From Modicisalibacter luteus DSM 23508 (GTDB lineage Bacteria; Pseudomonadota; Gammaproteobacteria; Pseudomonadales; Halomonadaceae), in contig NZ_KB899997.1 of the NCBI RefSeq assembly GCF_000378505.1, forward strand, positions 62,001-126,000: a stretch of DNA of 64,000 nucleotides. Reading direction: 5' to 3'. Below the pieces are notes generated by a model that did not search any database, was not told where the DNA came from, and saw only the letters and a program-made list of their open reading frames with translations. The translations under genes were made by a program, and so were the position numbers. This document shows positions 1 through 8,451 of this stretch, piece after piece. The number at the start of each line of letters is the position of its first letter. The first letter of the stretch is position 1.

Positions 1-2
1 CC

Positions 3-152
3 TCGGCCGCCATTCCCGGTATCGGCGTCGTACTCGGCACTCTGGGAACAACGCTGCTCAACGCTCTGTTTGGCATCGTCGCCGGGGGCGTAGTGCTGGG
101 TGTCGTGAAGCTCGTTAGCCGTCTTGCCGGCAAGCGTGGCACGACACATTGA
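3..152 (+). CDS. C-terminal end of a membrane protein (DUF808/YedI-like?)
   Basis: Only the last 49 codons are inside the window, and the start lies upstream. The visible part is a small-residue-rich hydrophobic stretch of alternating Gly, Val, Leu and Ala, followed by a short basic tail (SRLAGKRGTTH) and TGA at 150-152. That is the pattern of a last membrane helix with a positively charged cytoplasmic end. The GIVAGGVVLGVV segment resembles the C-terminus of DUF808 (YedI) inner membrane proteins, but 49 residues are too few for a firm family call. Reading frame and stop are seen directly; the family is inference. Confidence 0.45.
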   Translation, partial: SAAIPGIGVVLGTLGTTLLNALFGIVAGGVVLGVVKLVSRLAGKRGTTH

Positions 153-244
153 GCCGAGTGCCTTACTGCCTTGATTGCTGGGCCCCGGGCTCGGCGATAG
201 CTACCTTATCGCCCGTAACCCACTCATGAACGAAAGGAGCGGAT

Positions 245-667
245 GTGACGGGATACTTCGGGTTGTTCACGTCTTCCTTCCTCGCGGCGACCCTGCTTCC
301 CTTTTACTCTGAGGTGCTGCTAGCCGGCCTGTTTCGTGCCGGCTACGATTTCTGGCTGCTGCTGCTCGTCGCTACCGCGGGGAATACGCTCGGCGCTGCT
401 GTAAACTGGGGCATAGGCCGTCACCTGGAACACTACAAGGACCGTCGCTGGTTTCCCTTCAAGGAAAAAAAGCTGGGCTATGCTCAGCGCTGGTTCAACC
501 GCTTCGGGGTATGGTCGCTGCTGCTGGCCTGGCTGCCAGTGGGCGGCGATGCTCTGACATTCATTGCCGGGCTGCTGCGGGTCTCCTTTCCGATCTTCTT
601 CGTGTTGACCGCCATTGGCAAGGGTGCACGCTACTTGGTCGTGCTGCTGGCCATGCAACAGTTTTGA
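245..667 (+). CDS. yqaA: YqaA family inner membrane protein
   Basis: This 140-residue integral membrane protein aligns by eye along its length with E. coli YqaA (142 residues), a small relative of the DedA/VTT family. Matching landmarks are the N-terminal SSFLxATLLPxxSEV segment, the GNTLGxxxNxxxGR segment, the LLxWLPVGGDxLxxxAGxLR segment and a final helix beginning GKGARY. Three to four hydrophobic segments are visible. The start is GTG at 245, with AAAGGAG about 5 nt upstream. No function is established for YqaA, and DedA-like roles in lipid flipping are only an analogy. Confidence 0.85.
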   Translation: MTGYFGLFTSSFLAATLLPFYSEVLLAGLFRAGYDFWLLLLVATAGNTLGAAVNWGIGRHLEHYKDRRWFPFKEKKLGYAQRWFNRFGVWSLLLAWLPVGGDALTFIAGLLRVSFPIFFVLTAIGKGARYLVVLLAMQQF

Positions 668-763
668 CTCATTTGCTCGCTTTGCATGTTGGTGATCGGT
701 TCCGGTCGCCGTGGCGTCGCCACCTGCTATGTTGAAGGCGACAACGTCAAAGGAGTACCAGCC

Positions 764-1258
764 ATGAAACTGTTCTCACTTTCGCTGATGATGACTGCCG
801 TCGCGTTCGCCGGGTCGGCCTTGGCCCAGTCTGGCGGTGATGCCCAACTCTCCGAACAGACCTCTAGCGGCTATGGTGCCTATGTCGCTGACGGGCAAGG
901 CAAGACGCTCTACATGTTCACGACCGACACCCAAGGCCAGGGAGATACCCAGGCCAAGAGTTCCTGTTACGACGCGTGTGCCGAAGCCTGGCCGCCGCTG
1001 ACGATAGAGAGCGGTAACCCGCAGGTTGGGGATCAACTGCAGCAGGACCTGGTGGGTACGTTCCAGCGTGAAGACGGGACGACCCAAGTGACCTACGGCG
1101 GTTGGCCGCTGTATTACTTCGTCAAGGATCAGGCCTCGGGCGAAGTCAATGGCCAGGATGTGCATGGCTTCGGCGGGGAGTGGTACTTGGTGGCCCCGGA
1201 TGGCTCGAAGAACGAGCAACAGCCACAGCAGGATACCCAGTCCCAGACACAGGGATGA
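764..1258 (+). CDS. Secreted protein with COG4315-type Yx(F/W/Y)xxD repeats
   Basis: The protein has 164 residues and begins with a typical Sec signal peptide (MKLFSLSL..., cleavage probably after SALAQ near residue 22). The mature part carries the pairs seen in COG4315 proteins: GKTLYMFTTD about 40 residues in, a CYDACAEAWPPL segment, and GGWPLYYFVKD further on. The tail after residue 150 is Gln/Ser/Asp-rich and looks disordered. ATG at 764 is chosen because AGGAG lies 9 nt upstream and the signal peptide starts exactly there; an earlier in-frame start at 686 would bury the signal. The family is envelope-located with unknown function. Confidence 0.8.
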   Translation: MKLFSLSLMMTAVAFAGSALAQSGGDAQLSEQTSSGYGAYVADGQGKTLYMFTTDTQGQGDTQAKSSCYDACAEAWPPLTIESGNPQVGDQLQQDLVGTFQREDGTTQVTYGGWPLYYFVKDQASGEVNGQDVHGFGGEWYLVAPDGSKNEQQPQQDTQSQTQG

Positions 1259-1273
1259 CTTTCTGGCCTGTTC

Positions 1274-1301
1274 GGCAGGGGCTGGGTCACCTGCCCCTGC
1301 C
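1274..1301. terminator. Hairpin between convergent genes
   Basis: A perfect 9 bp stem (GGCAGGGGC with GCCCCTGCC) closes a 10 nt loop between two convergent genes. There is no clear T-run on either side, so it is a candidate bidirectional or weak terminator. Confidence 0.45.
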
Positions 1302-1311
1302 GTTAATCAAG

Positions 1312-2880
1312 CTATTGCAAGGCCCACGGCTCCAATGGCACTTCGTCGGCGCAACTCGTATCGATCCTGGCCATCGGGTCGTCGAGAAACGCTGATATCA
1401 CTTGCGAGCGACACTCGGTCACCGGACTGTGGCCCTTGGCCTGAATCTCGATGGTCTGCAGATTGGGCATGGTGCGTGACAATACCTCCCCCCAGCGTGT
1501 TCCGCAGCACGGATCCATTTGGCCATGAATCGATAGGGCGGGTGTAGCTGATTGCAACGGATCGCTATGTGAACTCGGCACATCGCCATCCACGCCCCAC
1601 CATGCACACAACCAGGGCGGCTCGAAGCCAAGAATACCCGGTTCACGTTGTATCGCGGCTCGCGAGTCTGCTGGTGTGGGGCGGTTGGTTCCCATGTCAT
1701 TGCAAACATGGGCAAGAAAATACCCCAGTGCGTAGTTGGGTGCCTGGGTGTTCGGCTGGTACTCGTCGATGCGGAAGAAGCGCGCCAGCGAAGAGTAATC
1801 GTCCGCCTGGATCTCGTTGACCAAGCGCGGCAACTGAGCGTAATCGCTGGGTAGCATCAGGTAGAGCGTATCGAGAAAGGCGGCACCGTCAAAATAGAGG
1901 CGTTTCTCCTTGTCTCCATCCTGTACGGTGGCAACGAAGGGTTGGTTGTCCAATGTCCGACGGGCTCGGTCAATGGCCAGGAACCAGGCCGTCAGTTGCT
2001 CTCGACAGCGTTCACTGTTCGCCGTACACAGAGCAAGCACGTCGCTGAAGGTCTGCTTGGCGACGTAGAACTCATCCAGAGGCGAGCGGTTGCGCAGGCT
2101 GGTGAACCAGGGCCAGCCGAGAATCGCCGCGCGAACGTTCCCGGGGTGGTATTGCATGTAGGAAAGTACCGTCCCGCTGCCTGTCGAGGAGCCGAAGGCA
2201 TCGATGGTGTCGTAGCCCAGCAGACGACGAATCTCGTCGACATCGCGCGATACGGCGTATTGGTTGTACTCCGCTACGTCGACTCCTTCGCTCTCGAGCT
2301 TGCGATAGCAGGCGACGACTTCGCCTGTGATGGCATCCATGCGTTCCATCGGGTCCAGGGACGACGTAATGGCCGGAGTATGGATAATGTTGTGGTAAGG
2401 CGATACCTCGGCATAGTCCGGACAAGCCAGCATCGGCTTGGCATGAATGAATCCGCGGTGATCCATCACTATCAATGTACGGTTGCCGATATCCTTGCGT
2501 AACTGCTCGATATAATCACGATTGCCAATCACCGAATAGCCGGGGCCGCCGGGAAAGAAAACGACCGGCGGAGCGTTCGGGCTGCCTGCCTGTTCCGGCG
2601 TAATCACCGCGACTGGCAACTCCACTAGCTGCCCATTGGGCTCACTCCAGTCTTCCTGTCCGTAGAAGGTATAGCATTCGGCCTGCATGGCCTTCAGAGC
2701 ATCCGTGACACAGCCGGAAGCCTCAAGGCGAGGTGCGTCCCCTGTGCTCGATATCGCATTCGCTGTCCCGTCTTGTGCCACAACGACAGGTGGTGAGATT
2801 ACGGCGAAAACTAGAAAAGTCGCCATACTTCGAACTAGGGTTGAAGAAGAAAGGTTCAGGAGCGAACGCGAGCGTTTCAT
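1312..2880 (-). CDS. Secreted alpha/beta hydrolase, S33 tripeptidyl aminopeptidase type
   Basis: The predicted protein has 522 residues, with a basic start and a hydrophobic signal segment (SMATFLVFAVISPPVVVAQ). It shows the layout of S33-family aminopeptidases and hydrolases: an oxyanion-hole motif FPGGPGYS, a nucleophile elbow AFGSSTGSG, and a C-terminal TAP-like region with the acid in HGQMDP and the catalytic His in AKGHSPV. ATG at 2880 is preferred over the more upstream in-frame ATG because GGAGG lies 6-8 nt before it and the signal peptide begins there. Likely role: periplasmic or secreted peptide or ester hydrolysis. The substrate cannot be deduced. It is convergent with the preceding gene and divergent from the thioredoxin-like gene. 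Confidence 0.82.
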   Translation of the reverse strand: MKRSRSLLNLSSSTLVRSMATFLVFAVISPPVVVAQDGTANAISSTGDAPRLEASGCVTDALKAMQAECYTFYGQEDWSEPNGQLVELPVAVITPEQAGSPNAPPVVFFPGGPGYSVIGNRDYIEQLRKDIGNRTLIVMDHRGFIHAKPMLACPDYAEVSPYHNIIHTPAITSSLDPMERMDAITGEVVACYRKLESEGVDVAEYNQYAVSRDVDEIRRLLGYDTIDAFGSSTGSGTVLSYMQYHPGNVRAAILGWPWFTSLRNRSPLDEFYVAKQTFSDVLALCTANSERCREQLTAWFLAIDRARRTLDNQPFVATVQDGDKEKRLYFDGAAFLDTLYLMLPSDYAQLPRLVNEIQADDYSSLARFFRIDEYQPNTQAPNYALGYFLAHVCNDMGTNRPTPADSRAAIQREPGILGFEPPWLCAWWGVDGDVPSSHSDPLQSATPALSIHGQMDPCCGTRWGEVLSRTMPNLQTIEIQAKGHSPVTECRSQVISAFLDDPMARIDTSCADEVPLEPWALQ

Positions 2881-2974
2881 ACCGACCTCCATATCGTGTT
2901 TGTTGTTGGGTTGGGAAGCGCTTACTTTCAAGCTAGCGACATTGGCTGACGGATCAAGTCAAGGAGGATACGGA

Positions 2975-3301
2975 ATGCCAATGACCACGGCCTATCTGGA
3001 GCGTGAACCAGCGCGCAAGGATATCGATGCGCTGGAAGAGCCGGTCGTCCTCGAATTCGGCTCTCCGTGGTGTGGCTTCAGCATATCCACACAGCCGATC
3101 CTGGCCGAGGCCATGGAATCGCACCCTGGCGTCAAGCATCTCAAGATCGCGGATGGGCGAGGGCGCCGATTGGGGCGTTCCTTTCGCGTCAAGCTATGGC
3201 CCACGCTGGTTTTTCTGAACAATGGCCAAGAGGTCACCCGCCTCGTTCGGCCATCGGATACCCACTCAATCTCTCAGGCACTGGACCGGATCGATGGCTA
3301 A
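2975..3301 (+). CDS. Thioredoxin-fold protein with monothiol WCGFS active site
   Basis: This small thioredoxin-domain protein (108 residues) has a predicted beta strand PVVLEFGSP leading into WCGFS, where thioredoxins have WCGPC. It also has the cis-proline region (KLWPTLVFLNNGQEV) typical of the fold. Only the first Cys of the usual CxxC is present, so dithiol disulfide exchange is unlikely; a monothiol or structural role is inferred. Translation is placed at ATG 2975, which has AAGGAGG 7 nt upstream; a longer open frame reaches back into the divergent hydrolase gene but has no ribosome site. Confidence 0.78.
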   Translation: MPMTTAYLEREPARKDIDALEEPVVLEFGSPWCGFSISTQPILAEAMESHPGVKHLKIADGRGRRLGRSFRVKLWPTLVFLNNGQEVTRLVRPSDTHSISQALDRIDG

Positions 3302-3661
3302 CTTCAGAAAACTGGCCGTGTTGGCCACCATGCTCATAAAACTTCTCGATGAGTATCTTGCTGGTGTGCGCTACAGACAGGCTGCACTTCGGCAACGCCC
3401 GACATGGCGCCGATCGTCGTTGCCTGCCGATCCGGTAAGATCCGCCAGGCATTACGGACTGCACCCGTTAAGGAATGTACCGAGATGCCGTCCAGTGGGA
3501 ACGGGGCGCTCCCATGTCTCGGCCTGGCCTGGACGGTATAGGAGCCATCAAACCCATAAAGGGCGTTAAGTATCGAAAGGTAAATGTCATTGCCTTGGCG
3601 GTAGCTTTGACTACGTTGGTAAGTGCCAACTCAGTAAAACTTCTGTCAAGGAGAGACAGTC
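3302..3661. other. Intergenic region without a supported gene
   Basis: These 360 bases lie between the thioredoxin-like gene and the YqjE gene. Short open frames exist (for example 3475-3678) but have no ribosome site and no recognisable product. A small inverted repeat, GTTGG...CCAAC, sits near 3615-3630 upstream of the YqjE gene and could belong to its promoter. Nothing else stands out. Confidence 0.4.
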
Positions 3662-4096
3662 ATGGAAGAAGAGAATAGAAGCCGTACGGAGAGTTCCATG
3701 CTTAGCTCACTGGTTTCGAACCTGACGGATGAGGTAAGAACCCTGATTCGCGGTGAAGTGCGCTTGGCACAAGCCGAAATGACCGAGAAAGCATCCCAAG
3801 CAGGGAAAGGCGCGGGCTCCATTGCCGCTGCGGGCGCAGTGTTGTTCAGTGGCTTTCTGGTTCTGCTTGCCGCTGCAGTCTATGGGCTCCATGCGATAAT
3901 CGACTACGGCGAAACGCCTTGGCTTTCGGCCCTTATCGTTGGCGGCATTGTGTTGGTCATCGGTTTCATCCTATTACAGGCTGGGCGCAAGAAGCTCAAG
4001 AATTTGCAGATGGCACCCGAGAGAACAATGGCCAGCTTCAGGAATGATAAGGATGTGGCCAAGCATCATGGTGAACATGTCAAGGAGGGCAGCTGA
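3662..4096 (+). CDS. YqjE-like (holin superfamily III) membrane protein
   Basis: The product is 144 residues. An amphipathic N-terminal helix (SSMLSSLVSNLTDEVRTLIRGEVRLAQAEM) is followed by two membrane helices at about residues 55-80 and 88-108, then a polar C-terminus. This is the Phage_holin_3_6/YqjE pattern of non-phage proteins found in many proteobacteria. AAGGAGAGACAG precedes the ATG. The stop TGA overlaps the next start by one base (TGATG), so the two genes are translationally coupled, as the E. coli yqjD-yqjE genes are linked. The likely location is the inner membrane, possibly with ribosome- or stress-associated roles as suggested for the enteric relatives. Confidence 0.78.
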   Translation: MEEENRSRTESSMLSSLVSNLTDEVRTLIRGEVRLAQAEMTEKASQAGKGAGSIAAAGAVLFSGFLVLLAAAVYGLHAIIDYGETPWLSALIVGGIVLVIGFILLQAGRKKLKNLQMAPERTMASFRNDKDVAKHHGEHVKEGS

Positions 4097-4722
4097 TGAG
4101 CGATAAGCACGATAGACGTAGTCCGGATGAGATCGAAGACGAAATCCGTCAGACACGTGAAAACTTGGACGATACCCTGCACGAGTTGGAAGACCGTCTC
4201 TCGCCGAAACATCTTATGGATTCCGCCTACAATCAGGTTCGCAACGGTGGGGCCAACGAGTTTCTTTCCAATCTCGGCAACACCATCAAGCAGAATCCGA
4301 TCCCGACCCTGCTGATCGGCATCGGTATCGGCTGGTTGATGATGTCGCAAAATCGCAATGGCCAGAAAGCCTCTGGTAGGTCCAGGCATAGCCAGGACAT
4401 GGATGAGCGGTACAGCAAACCAGGTACGGTGATGCCGGCTACCCCGACCACGTCAACCTCGGCACCGCCTCACCAGGAGGATCACCTGACCGGTGCGAAT
4501 CGCCCCGTGACGACTTCAGGAGTAGGTACGGCTTCGACGGGGGAGGGAGCGACTGCGACCGGCGCCTCCCCAAACCGGGAGGCCGTTGGCGAGGCGACAC
4601 ATCTGGGCACGGCCCAGCATAAAGGAGGTCAGTCTCGCTCCTCTGCGTCCGATGTAGTCGGTGAACCGACACATCTGGGTACCCAGCAGCACCGGGACGG
4701 CACTCCTGGCACCAAGATGTAA
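4096..4722 (+). CDS. DUF3618 membrane-anchored protein with repeat tail
   Basis: The N-terminal region (EIEDEIRQTRENLDDTLHELEDRLSP, about residues 11-37) is the DUF3618 signature. One membrane helix follows at about residues 72-88 (IPTLLIGIGIGWLMM). The remaining 120 residues are Thr/Ser/Gly-rich, low in hydrophobics and likely disordered, and contain two copies of a short motif, VGEATHLGTAQH and VGEPTHLGTQQH. The start overlaps the YqjE stop, with AGGAGG upstream. This pair is common in halophilic and soil proteobacteria as a small membrane-stress operon; the exact function is unknown. The signature is seen directly and the role is inference. Confidence 0.75.
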   Translation: MSDKHDRRSPDEIEDEIRQTRENLDDTLHELEDRLSPKHLMDSAYNQVRNGGANEFLSNLGNTIKQNPIPTLLIGIGIGWLMMSQNRNGQKASGRSRHSQDMDERYSKPGTVMPATPTTSTSAPPHQEDHLTGANRPVTTSGVGTASTGEGATATGASPNREAVGEATHLGTAQHKGGQSRSSASDVVGEPTHLGTQQHRDGTPGTKM

Positions 4723-4747
4723 TTGCCCGTATCAACTCTCATGACGT

Positions 4748-5461
4748 TCAGCCCCGGCTTCGGTCGGGGCTTTTCTGTTTATGATCCTGATGAGTCCGAT
4801 AGGCCCGGTAGAAGTTAGCCAACCCGCCGAGGAGAAACAGTACGCTGGCGAAAATGAACTGGGATGCCAAGTAGGTGTAAAGGGCATGGGCGAGCTGTGC
4901 TTGATGAGTCGCCCAGAGATAGGGAATGGAAGCGACCAGAAACAGAATGGACCCGATGACGAACGAGACAGCGACCGCATTCAGCAACTGCAAGGTGATC
5001 AGCGAGCCGGCCTGAGTGATCTGGGTGACATTGAGGATTGCGCCCCCAGTGAAAAGGGCACTCCCAACGATGAAGCACCAGGCCCCCCAGCGCTCTGCGC
5101 CCAGCCTTGGCAAAAAGAATATGCTGCCTACCAGAAACAGGAGGCATGCAATGACATAACCCGTCGAAGTAATGAACTCCAGTGCGGTCTTCTTGCCATG
5201 CGAAGCGTGGTGGCGGTAATGATTGATGGTTTCCGTTAAGTCATGGGCCGTGACTGCCAGATAAATCAGCGAGCCCGCAATGAATAGCCCAGCACCTGCA
5301 GTCGAGTATTTTTCCAAGGCGGGTAGGAAGAAAACGCTGCCGACCACGAAGGTCGCGGCACCCACAACGTAGGCTGACGCATTCAATCCCTCCCACAAGA
5401 AACGTTCTCTTTCCGGTGGCTGTCGATAGCTTCGTCTACGGTTGGTGATTTGATGTGGCAC
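4748..5461 (-). CDS. YrhK-domain membrane protein (two YrhK units)
   Basis: This is a 237-residue polytopic membrane protein with about six hydrophobic segments arranged as two similar halves. Each half contains a segment of the type GSxFFLPxLexxxxxGxxxFixGS (first about residues 38-66, second about 110-138), matching the YrhK-like domain. It starts at GTG 5461 with AAGGAG 6 nt upstream. No biochemical role is established for this family. The gene sits alone between the DUF3618 gene (convergent) and the PQQ dehydrogenase (same strand, separated by a terminator). Confidence 0.7.
   Translation of the reverse strand: MPHQITNRRRSYRQPPERERFLWEGLNASAYVVGAATFVVGSVFFLPALEKYSTAGAGLFIAGSLIYLAVTAHDLTETINHYRHHASHGKKTALEFITSTGYVIACLLFLVGSIFFLPRLGAERWGAWCFIVGSALFTGGAILNVTQITQAGSLITLQLLNAVAVSFVIGSILFLVASIPYLWATHQAQLAHALYTYLASQFIFASVLFLLGGLANFYRAYRTHQDHKQKSPDRSRG
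4751..4780 (+). terminator. Rho-independent terminator of the YqjE-DUF3618 pair
   Basis: A GCCCCG/CGGGGC stem with an 8 nt loop runs directly into TTTTCTGTTT on the plus strand. It lies inside the last codons of the convergent YrhK-type gene, whose stop is at 4748-4750, so one sequence serves as terminator and coding end. Confidence 0.8.
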
Positions 5462-5528
5462 GAAAGCTCCTTCTCATTCAGTCTCGTGATGTACGTTGTC
5501 AGGCGAGAGAACATGGGCCAATGCCAAC

Positions 5529-5555
5529 AAAAAACCACCGGGCAGGGCCCGGTGG
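5529..5555 (-). terminator. Terminator of the PQQ dehydrogenase operon
   Basis: On the minus strand a 9 bp perfect stem (CCACCGGGC/GCCCGGTGG, 3 nt loop) is followed by six T residues. It begins about 25 bases after the stop codon of the dehydrogenase gene. Confidence 0.88.
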
Positions 5556-5580
5556 CTGATCGTGGCGGCCCTGTCCGGAC

Positions 5581-7758
5581 TTAGTCCGGGAGGGCGTAGG
5601 AGACGACCTGATCGCTCACCTTCGGCAAGAGTATCGAATTGCCACCAACGACGAAGGTCACGTACTGCTTGCCCTCGTAGGTGTAGGTTGCCGGGATCGA
5701 TACCGCCGGTGCTTCGACCTGGCCGCGCCAGAGTTCTTCACCCGTCTTGGCGTCGAGCGCGCGAACCCGCGAATCCATGGAGGCACCGATAAAGATCAGG
5801 CCTGTCTTGGTCAGCACCGGGCCGCCTATGGTCACCGAGCCCCAGGACTCGGGCATATAGAAGCCATGTTTCTGGACCTGGCCGAACGGCTTGTTCCACA
5901 AGCGCTCACCGGTTTTCAGATCGTAGGCAGCGATCGTGCCGTAGGGCGGCTTCCAGCAGGGCATGCCCGCCCAGTTGAGGAACGTTTCCAGATGGAAACC
6001 GTAAGGCACGTCGCCTTGGGCATAGTAGCCAGCTGTCTCGCCCGACTGCTCCTTCTGCTGGAACTCGTCACGTGGCACGAGCCGATAGATCTGTACCACA
6101 TGGTTGGAGTTAACCACAAAGATTCCGCTGTTGGGGTCGACGGCACCACCACCCCATTGGGTTCCGCCCGTGGTAGGAGGGAAGGCGATAGAGCCCTCGA
6201 GGCTCGGTGGGGTGAAGCGACCTTCATAGCGAAACTTCTCTGCCTGACGGCTGCATTCGCCGAAGCTCACGATATCGGCCAGTGTCGACACGCCAGGCCA
6301 CTCGTCAGGAATCACCGGCTCGGGCTTGGGTACATAAGGCTGGGTAGGCGCGGCCTGCTCGCCCTCGATATCCGACGCTGGTACCTCACGCTCCTCGATG
6401 GGGTAGATTGGCTCCCCCGTCTCTCGATTGAGTACATAGAGAAAGCCTTGCTTGGAGACTTGAACTAGCGCAGGAATGGTCTCGCCATCCTTCTGGATAT
6501 CGACCAGCGTCGGAGGCGCAACCGTATCGTAGTCCCAGATATCGTGGTGCACGAGCTGGCGGCTCCAGACGACCCGGCCGGTCTCGGCATCGAGGGCTGT
6601 TACCGAGGTGGCAAGTGGCAGCTCTTCGGTGCGGTTGCCGCCGTAGTAGTTCGGACTGGGTGAGCTGATCGGAAGGTAAACCAGGCCCGCTTCAGGATCG
6701 ATGGACATCGAGGCCCACACATTGGCCGTGCCAGTACGATCGATCACCTCCTCCGGCAAGGCATGGAACATCCACTTCAGCTCACCGCTGCGGGCATCGA
6801 GAGCGAACACCGTGCCGGGAGGTGCGGCGGCATCGGTCCAATCCTTGCCGGCCCATCCCAGGTACAGCGTGTCGTTGTAGACCGTCGGCGGCTGTAACAA
6901 GGATAAAGGCCACTTGGCATTGACCGTGTTCCATTGGTTGACATTGACCATGCCATTCTCGCCGAACGTACTGCAGGGCTCGCCTGTATCAGCGTCGACA
7001 CCGTAGAGTTTGGCGTCCATGGTGCCGATGTAGACGATTTTCTGACATGCCTCGCCATCCTGGGGATCGTCAGCCTGCCAGTAAGCAACGCCGCGATTCT
7101 TCATGTTTGGTTGGGTCAAGGCTTCCAGGCGTGCCTCAGGGTTAAATGCCCACTTTTCCTCCCCTGTGCCCGGGTCAAGCGCGATGATCCGGTAGAAGGG
7201 CGTGCCGAGATAAAGCGTATCATTGACGAACAATGGGGTGGCCGACCACACGGACATGGGAATATCGCCACTGCCATCAGAGACGTCGCCGGTATGATAC
7301 TCCCAGGCCTTCTCGAGTTGGCCGACGTTTTCCGGGGTGATCTGGTCCGCCGGGGAATATTTCTGCGCTCGGAGGTCGCCGTTGAACGTCGCCCAGGTGT
7401 CAGGTGACTCCATCCACTCGTCCGGCCCCTGTTGTGGCGGAGTGAGGCCTTGGGCGTCGGGTGAGGGCGGCGTACCGGCGGGGCCTGTCGAGACACGCCC
7501 CTTCTTGAGTGTTGGAGTGACCTGCAAGCCGTTTTCGGCTGAGGTTGTCTGATCCTCCTGGTCTTGCTGGGATTGTTGGCTCTGATCACCGTTTTCCCCG
7601 TCCGCCTGGGTGCCTTCGACATCGGTGATGCCTTGAGGCTGGCCGCCACTAGCTCCGCCGTCCGAATCGTTGCTTTGCGAGTCCTGAGCGTGTGCCGAAC
7701 CAAGCGCACTGGCCAGCAACAGAATGGATAGCAATGTTCGTGAAGGGTATCGGGTCAT
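5581..7758 (-). CDS. PQQ-dependent dehydrogenase, glucose dehydrogenase (mGDH) type, catalytic subunit
   Basis: This 725-residue quinoprotein has a cleavable signal peptide (residues 1-25), a Gln/Ser/Asp-rich low-complexity stretch to about residue 110, and an eight-bladed propeller domain to the C-terminus. Close parallels to the periplasmic domain of E. coli Gcd include GTMDAKLYGVDADTGEPC, the catalytic segment VHHDIWDYD (about residue 405, with the Asp corresponding to Gcd Asp466), RYEGRFTPPS, GVVPYGxxxxxFLNWAGMPC-like spacing and a C-terminal KQYVTFVVGGN. It should oxidise a sugar or polyol in the periplasm and pass electrons to ubiquinone. The membrane anchor normally fused at the N-terminus is missing and is encoded by the overlapping upstream gene (ATGA overlap at 7755-7758). 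The true substrate is uncertain. Confidence 0.85.
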   Translation of the reverse strand: MTRYPSRTLLSILLLASALGSAHAQDSQSNDSDGGASGGQPQGITDVEGTQADGENGDQSQQSQQDQEDQTTSAENGLQVTPTLKKGRVSTGPAGTPPSPDAQGLTPPQQGPDEWMESPDTWATFNGDLRAQKYSPADQITPENVGQLEKAWEYHTGDVSDGSGDIPMSVWSATPLFVNDTLYLGTPFYRIIALDPGTGEEKWAFNPEARLEALTQPNMKNRGVAYWQADDPQDGEACQKIVYIGTMDAKLYGVDADTGEPCSTFGENGMVNVNQWNTVNAKWPLSLLQPPTVYNDTLYLGWAGKDWTDAAAPPGTVFALDARSGELKWMFHALPEEVIDRTGTANVWASMSIDPEAGLVYLPISSPSPNYYGGNRTEELPLATSVTALDAETGRVVWSRQLVHHDIWDYDTVAPPTLVDIQKDGETIPALVQVSKQGFLYVLNRETGEPIYPIEEREVPASDIEGEQAAPTQPYVPKPEPVIPDEWPGVSTLADIVSFGECSRQAEKFRYEGRFTPPSLEGSIAFPPTTGGTQWGGGAVDPNSGIFVVNSNHVVQIYRLVPRDEFQQKEQSGETAGYYAQGDVPYGFHLETFLNWAGMPCWKPPYGTIAAYDLKTGERLWNKPFGQVQKHGFYMPESWGSVTIGGPVLTKTGLIFIGASMDSRVRALDAKTGEELWRGQVEAPAVSIPATYTYEGKQYVTFVVGGNSILLPKVSDQVVSYALPD

Positions 7759-8159
7759 GACGTCATGGCCTCACGGTTGGTAGCTGTCGGGTGCGAGCGT
7801 TTACCGCTGGCGGGATCAGCGAAGACATGAATGAGCCAGGCGACCAACCCCGCCACCATGAGCCACACCAGGATCGTGGCCTCCAGCAGGTAGGAGGCAA
7901 GGCCGGTGCCCAGCAGGTCGATCAGCAGCAAGAAAGCAATCAAGCCACTCAACCAGCGAGGCATGCTTCTGACAAAGGTGATCAGTAGTGACCCGATCAC
8001 CAGCATGGCGGTGGAGAACAATACGAGATATGTGCCGGGAGTGTAGGCGATACCGTTGCCTACATTGAAGGTGTTGATGGCGGCCACTATCAGGGCGACG
8101 ATCGAAATCGCCAATAGCAGCCAGGCGCCATAGGCGACGCCACGGGAGTGCTTTGCCAT
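7755..8159 (-). CDS. Small four-helix membrane protein, separate anchor for the PQQ dehydrogenase
   Basis: The protein has 134 residues and four hydrophobic helices (about residues 9-31, 41-62, 68-88 and 93-113) with a short polar tail. Its size and position match the N-terminal membrane domain of membrane-bound glucose/quinate dehydrogenases, which has five helices in E. coli Gcd. Its stop overlaps the ATG of the catalytic gene by 4 nt, so the two are co-translated. I infer that it docks the soluble propeller to the membrane and may take part in quinone reduction. There is no sequence motif to prove this, and another small membrane protein family is possible. Confidence 0.7.
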   Translation of the reverse strand: MAKHSRGVAYGAWLLLAISIVALIVAAINTFNVGNGIAYTPGTYLVLFSTAMLVIGSLLITFVRSMPRWLSGLIAFLLLIDLLGTGLASYLLEATILVWLMVAGLVAWLIHVFADPASGKRSHPTATNREAMTS

Positions 8160-8451
8160 TGCTGCGTCCCTTCCATTGAACGGTGGTGAACAGTGATGGC
8201 GTTAGTGGGCCAGTCGAGAATAAGCCGGCGATACACTTCGCCACGACTGGTAAGTATAGGCGGGGACTTGAATTTTTGATGACAGAACAGGAAAAAGGCT
8301 GATGCATGGGAATTCAGCCTTTATGCGAGACCAGTATGTATTAAACGAAGGTGGTGTTGTCTCTAGCGTGCAAGAGCCGGAAACTAGTCGTATGTAGCTC
8401 GCCGGTCCGAACCGAAAGGCCACAAGAACAATACGGGCTAGAAATAAAAAA

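Noticed and set aside
3662-4096. Prophage remnant because of the holin-family match
   Set aside because: YqjE-type proteins are chromosomal, the partner is DUF3618, and there is no integrase, lysin or other phage gene.
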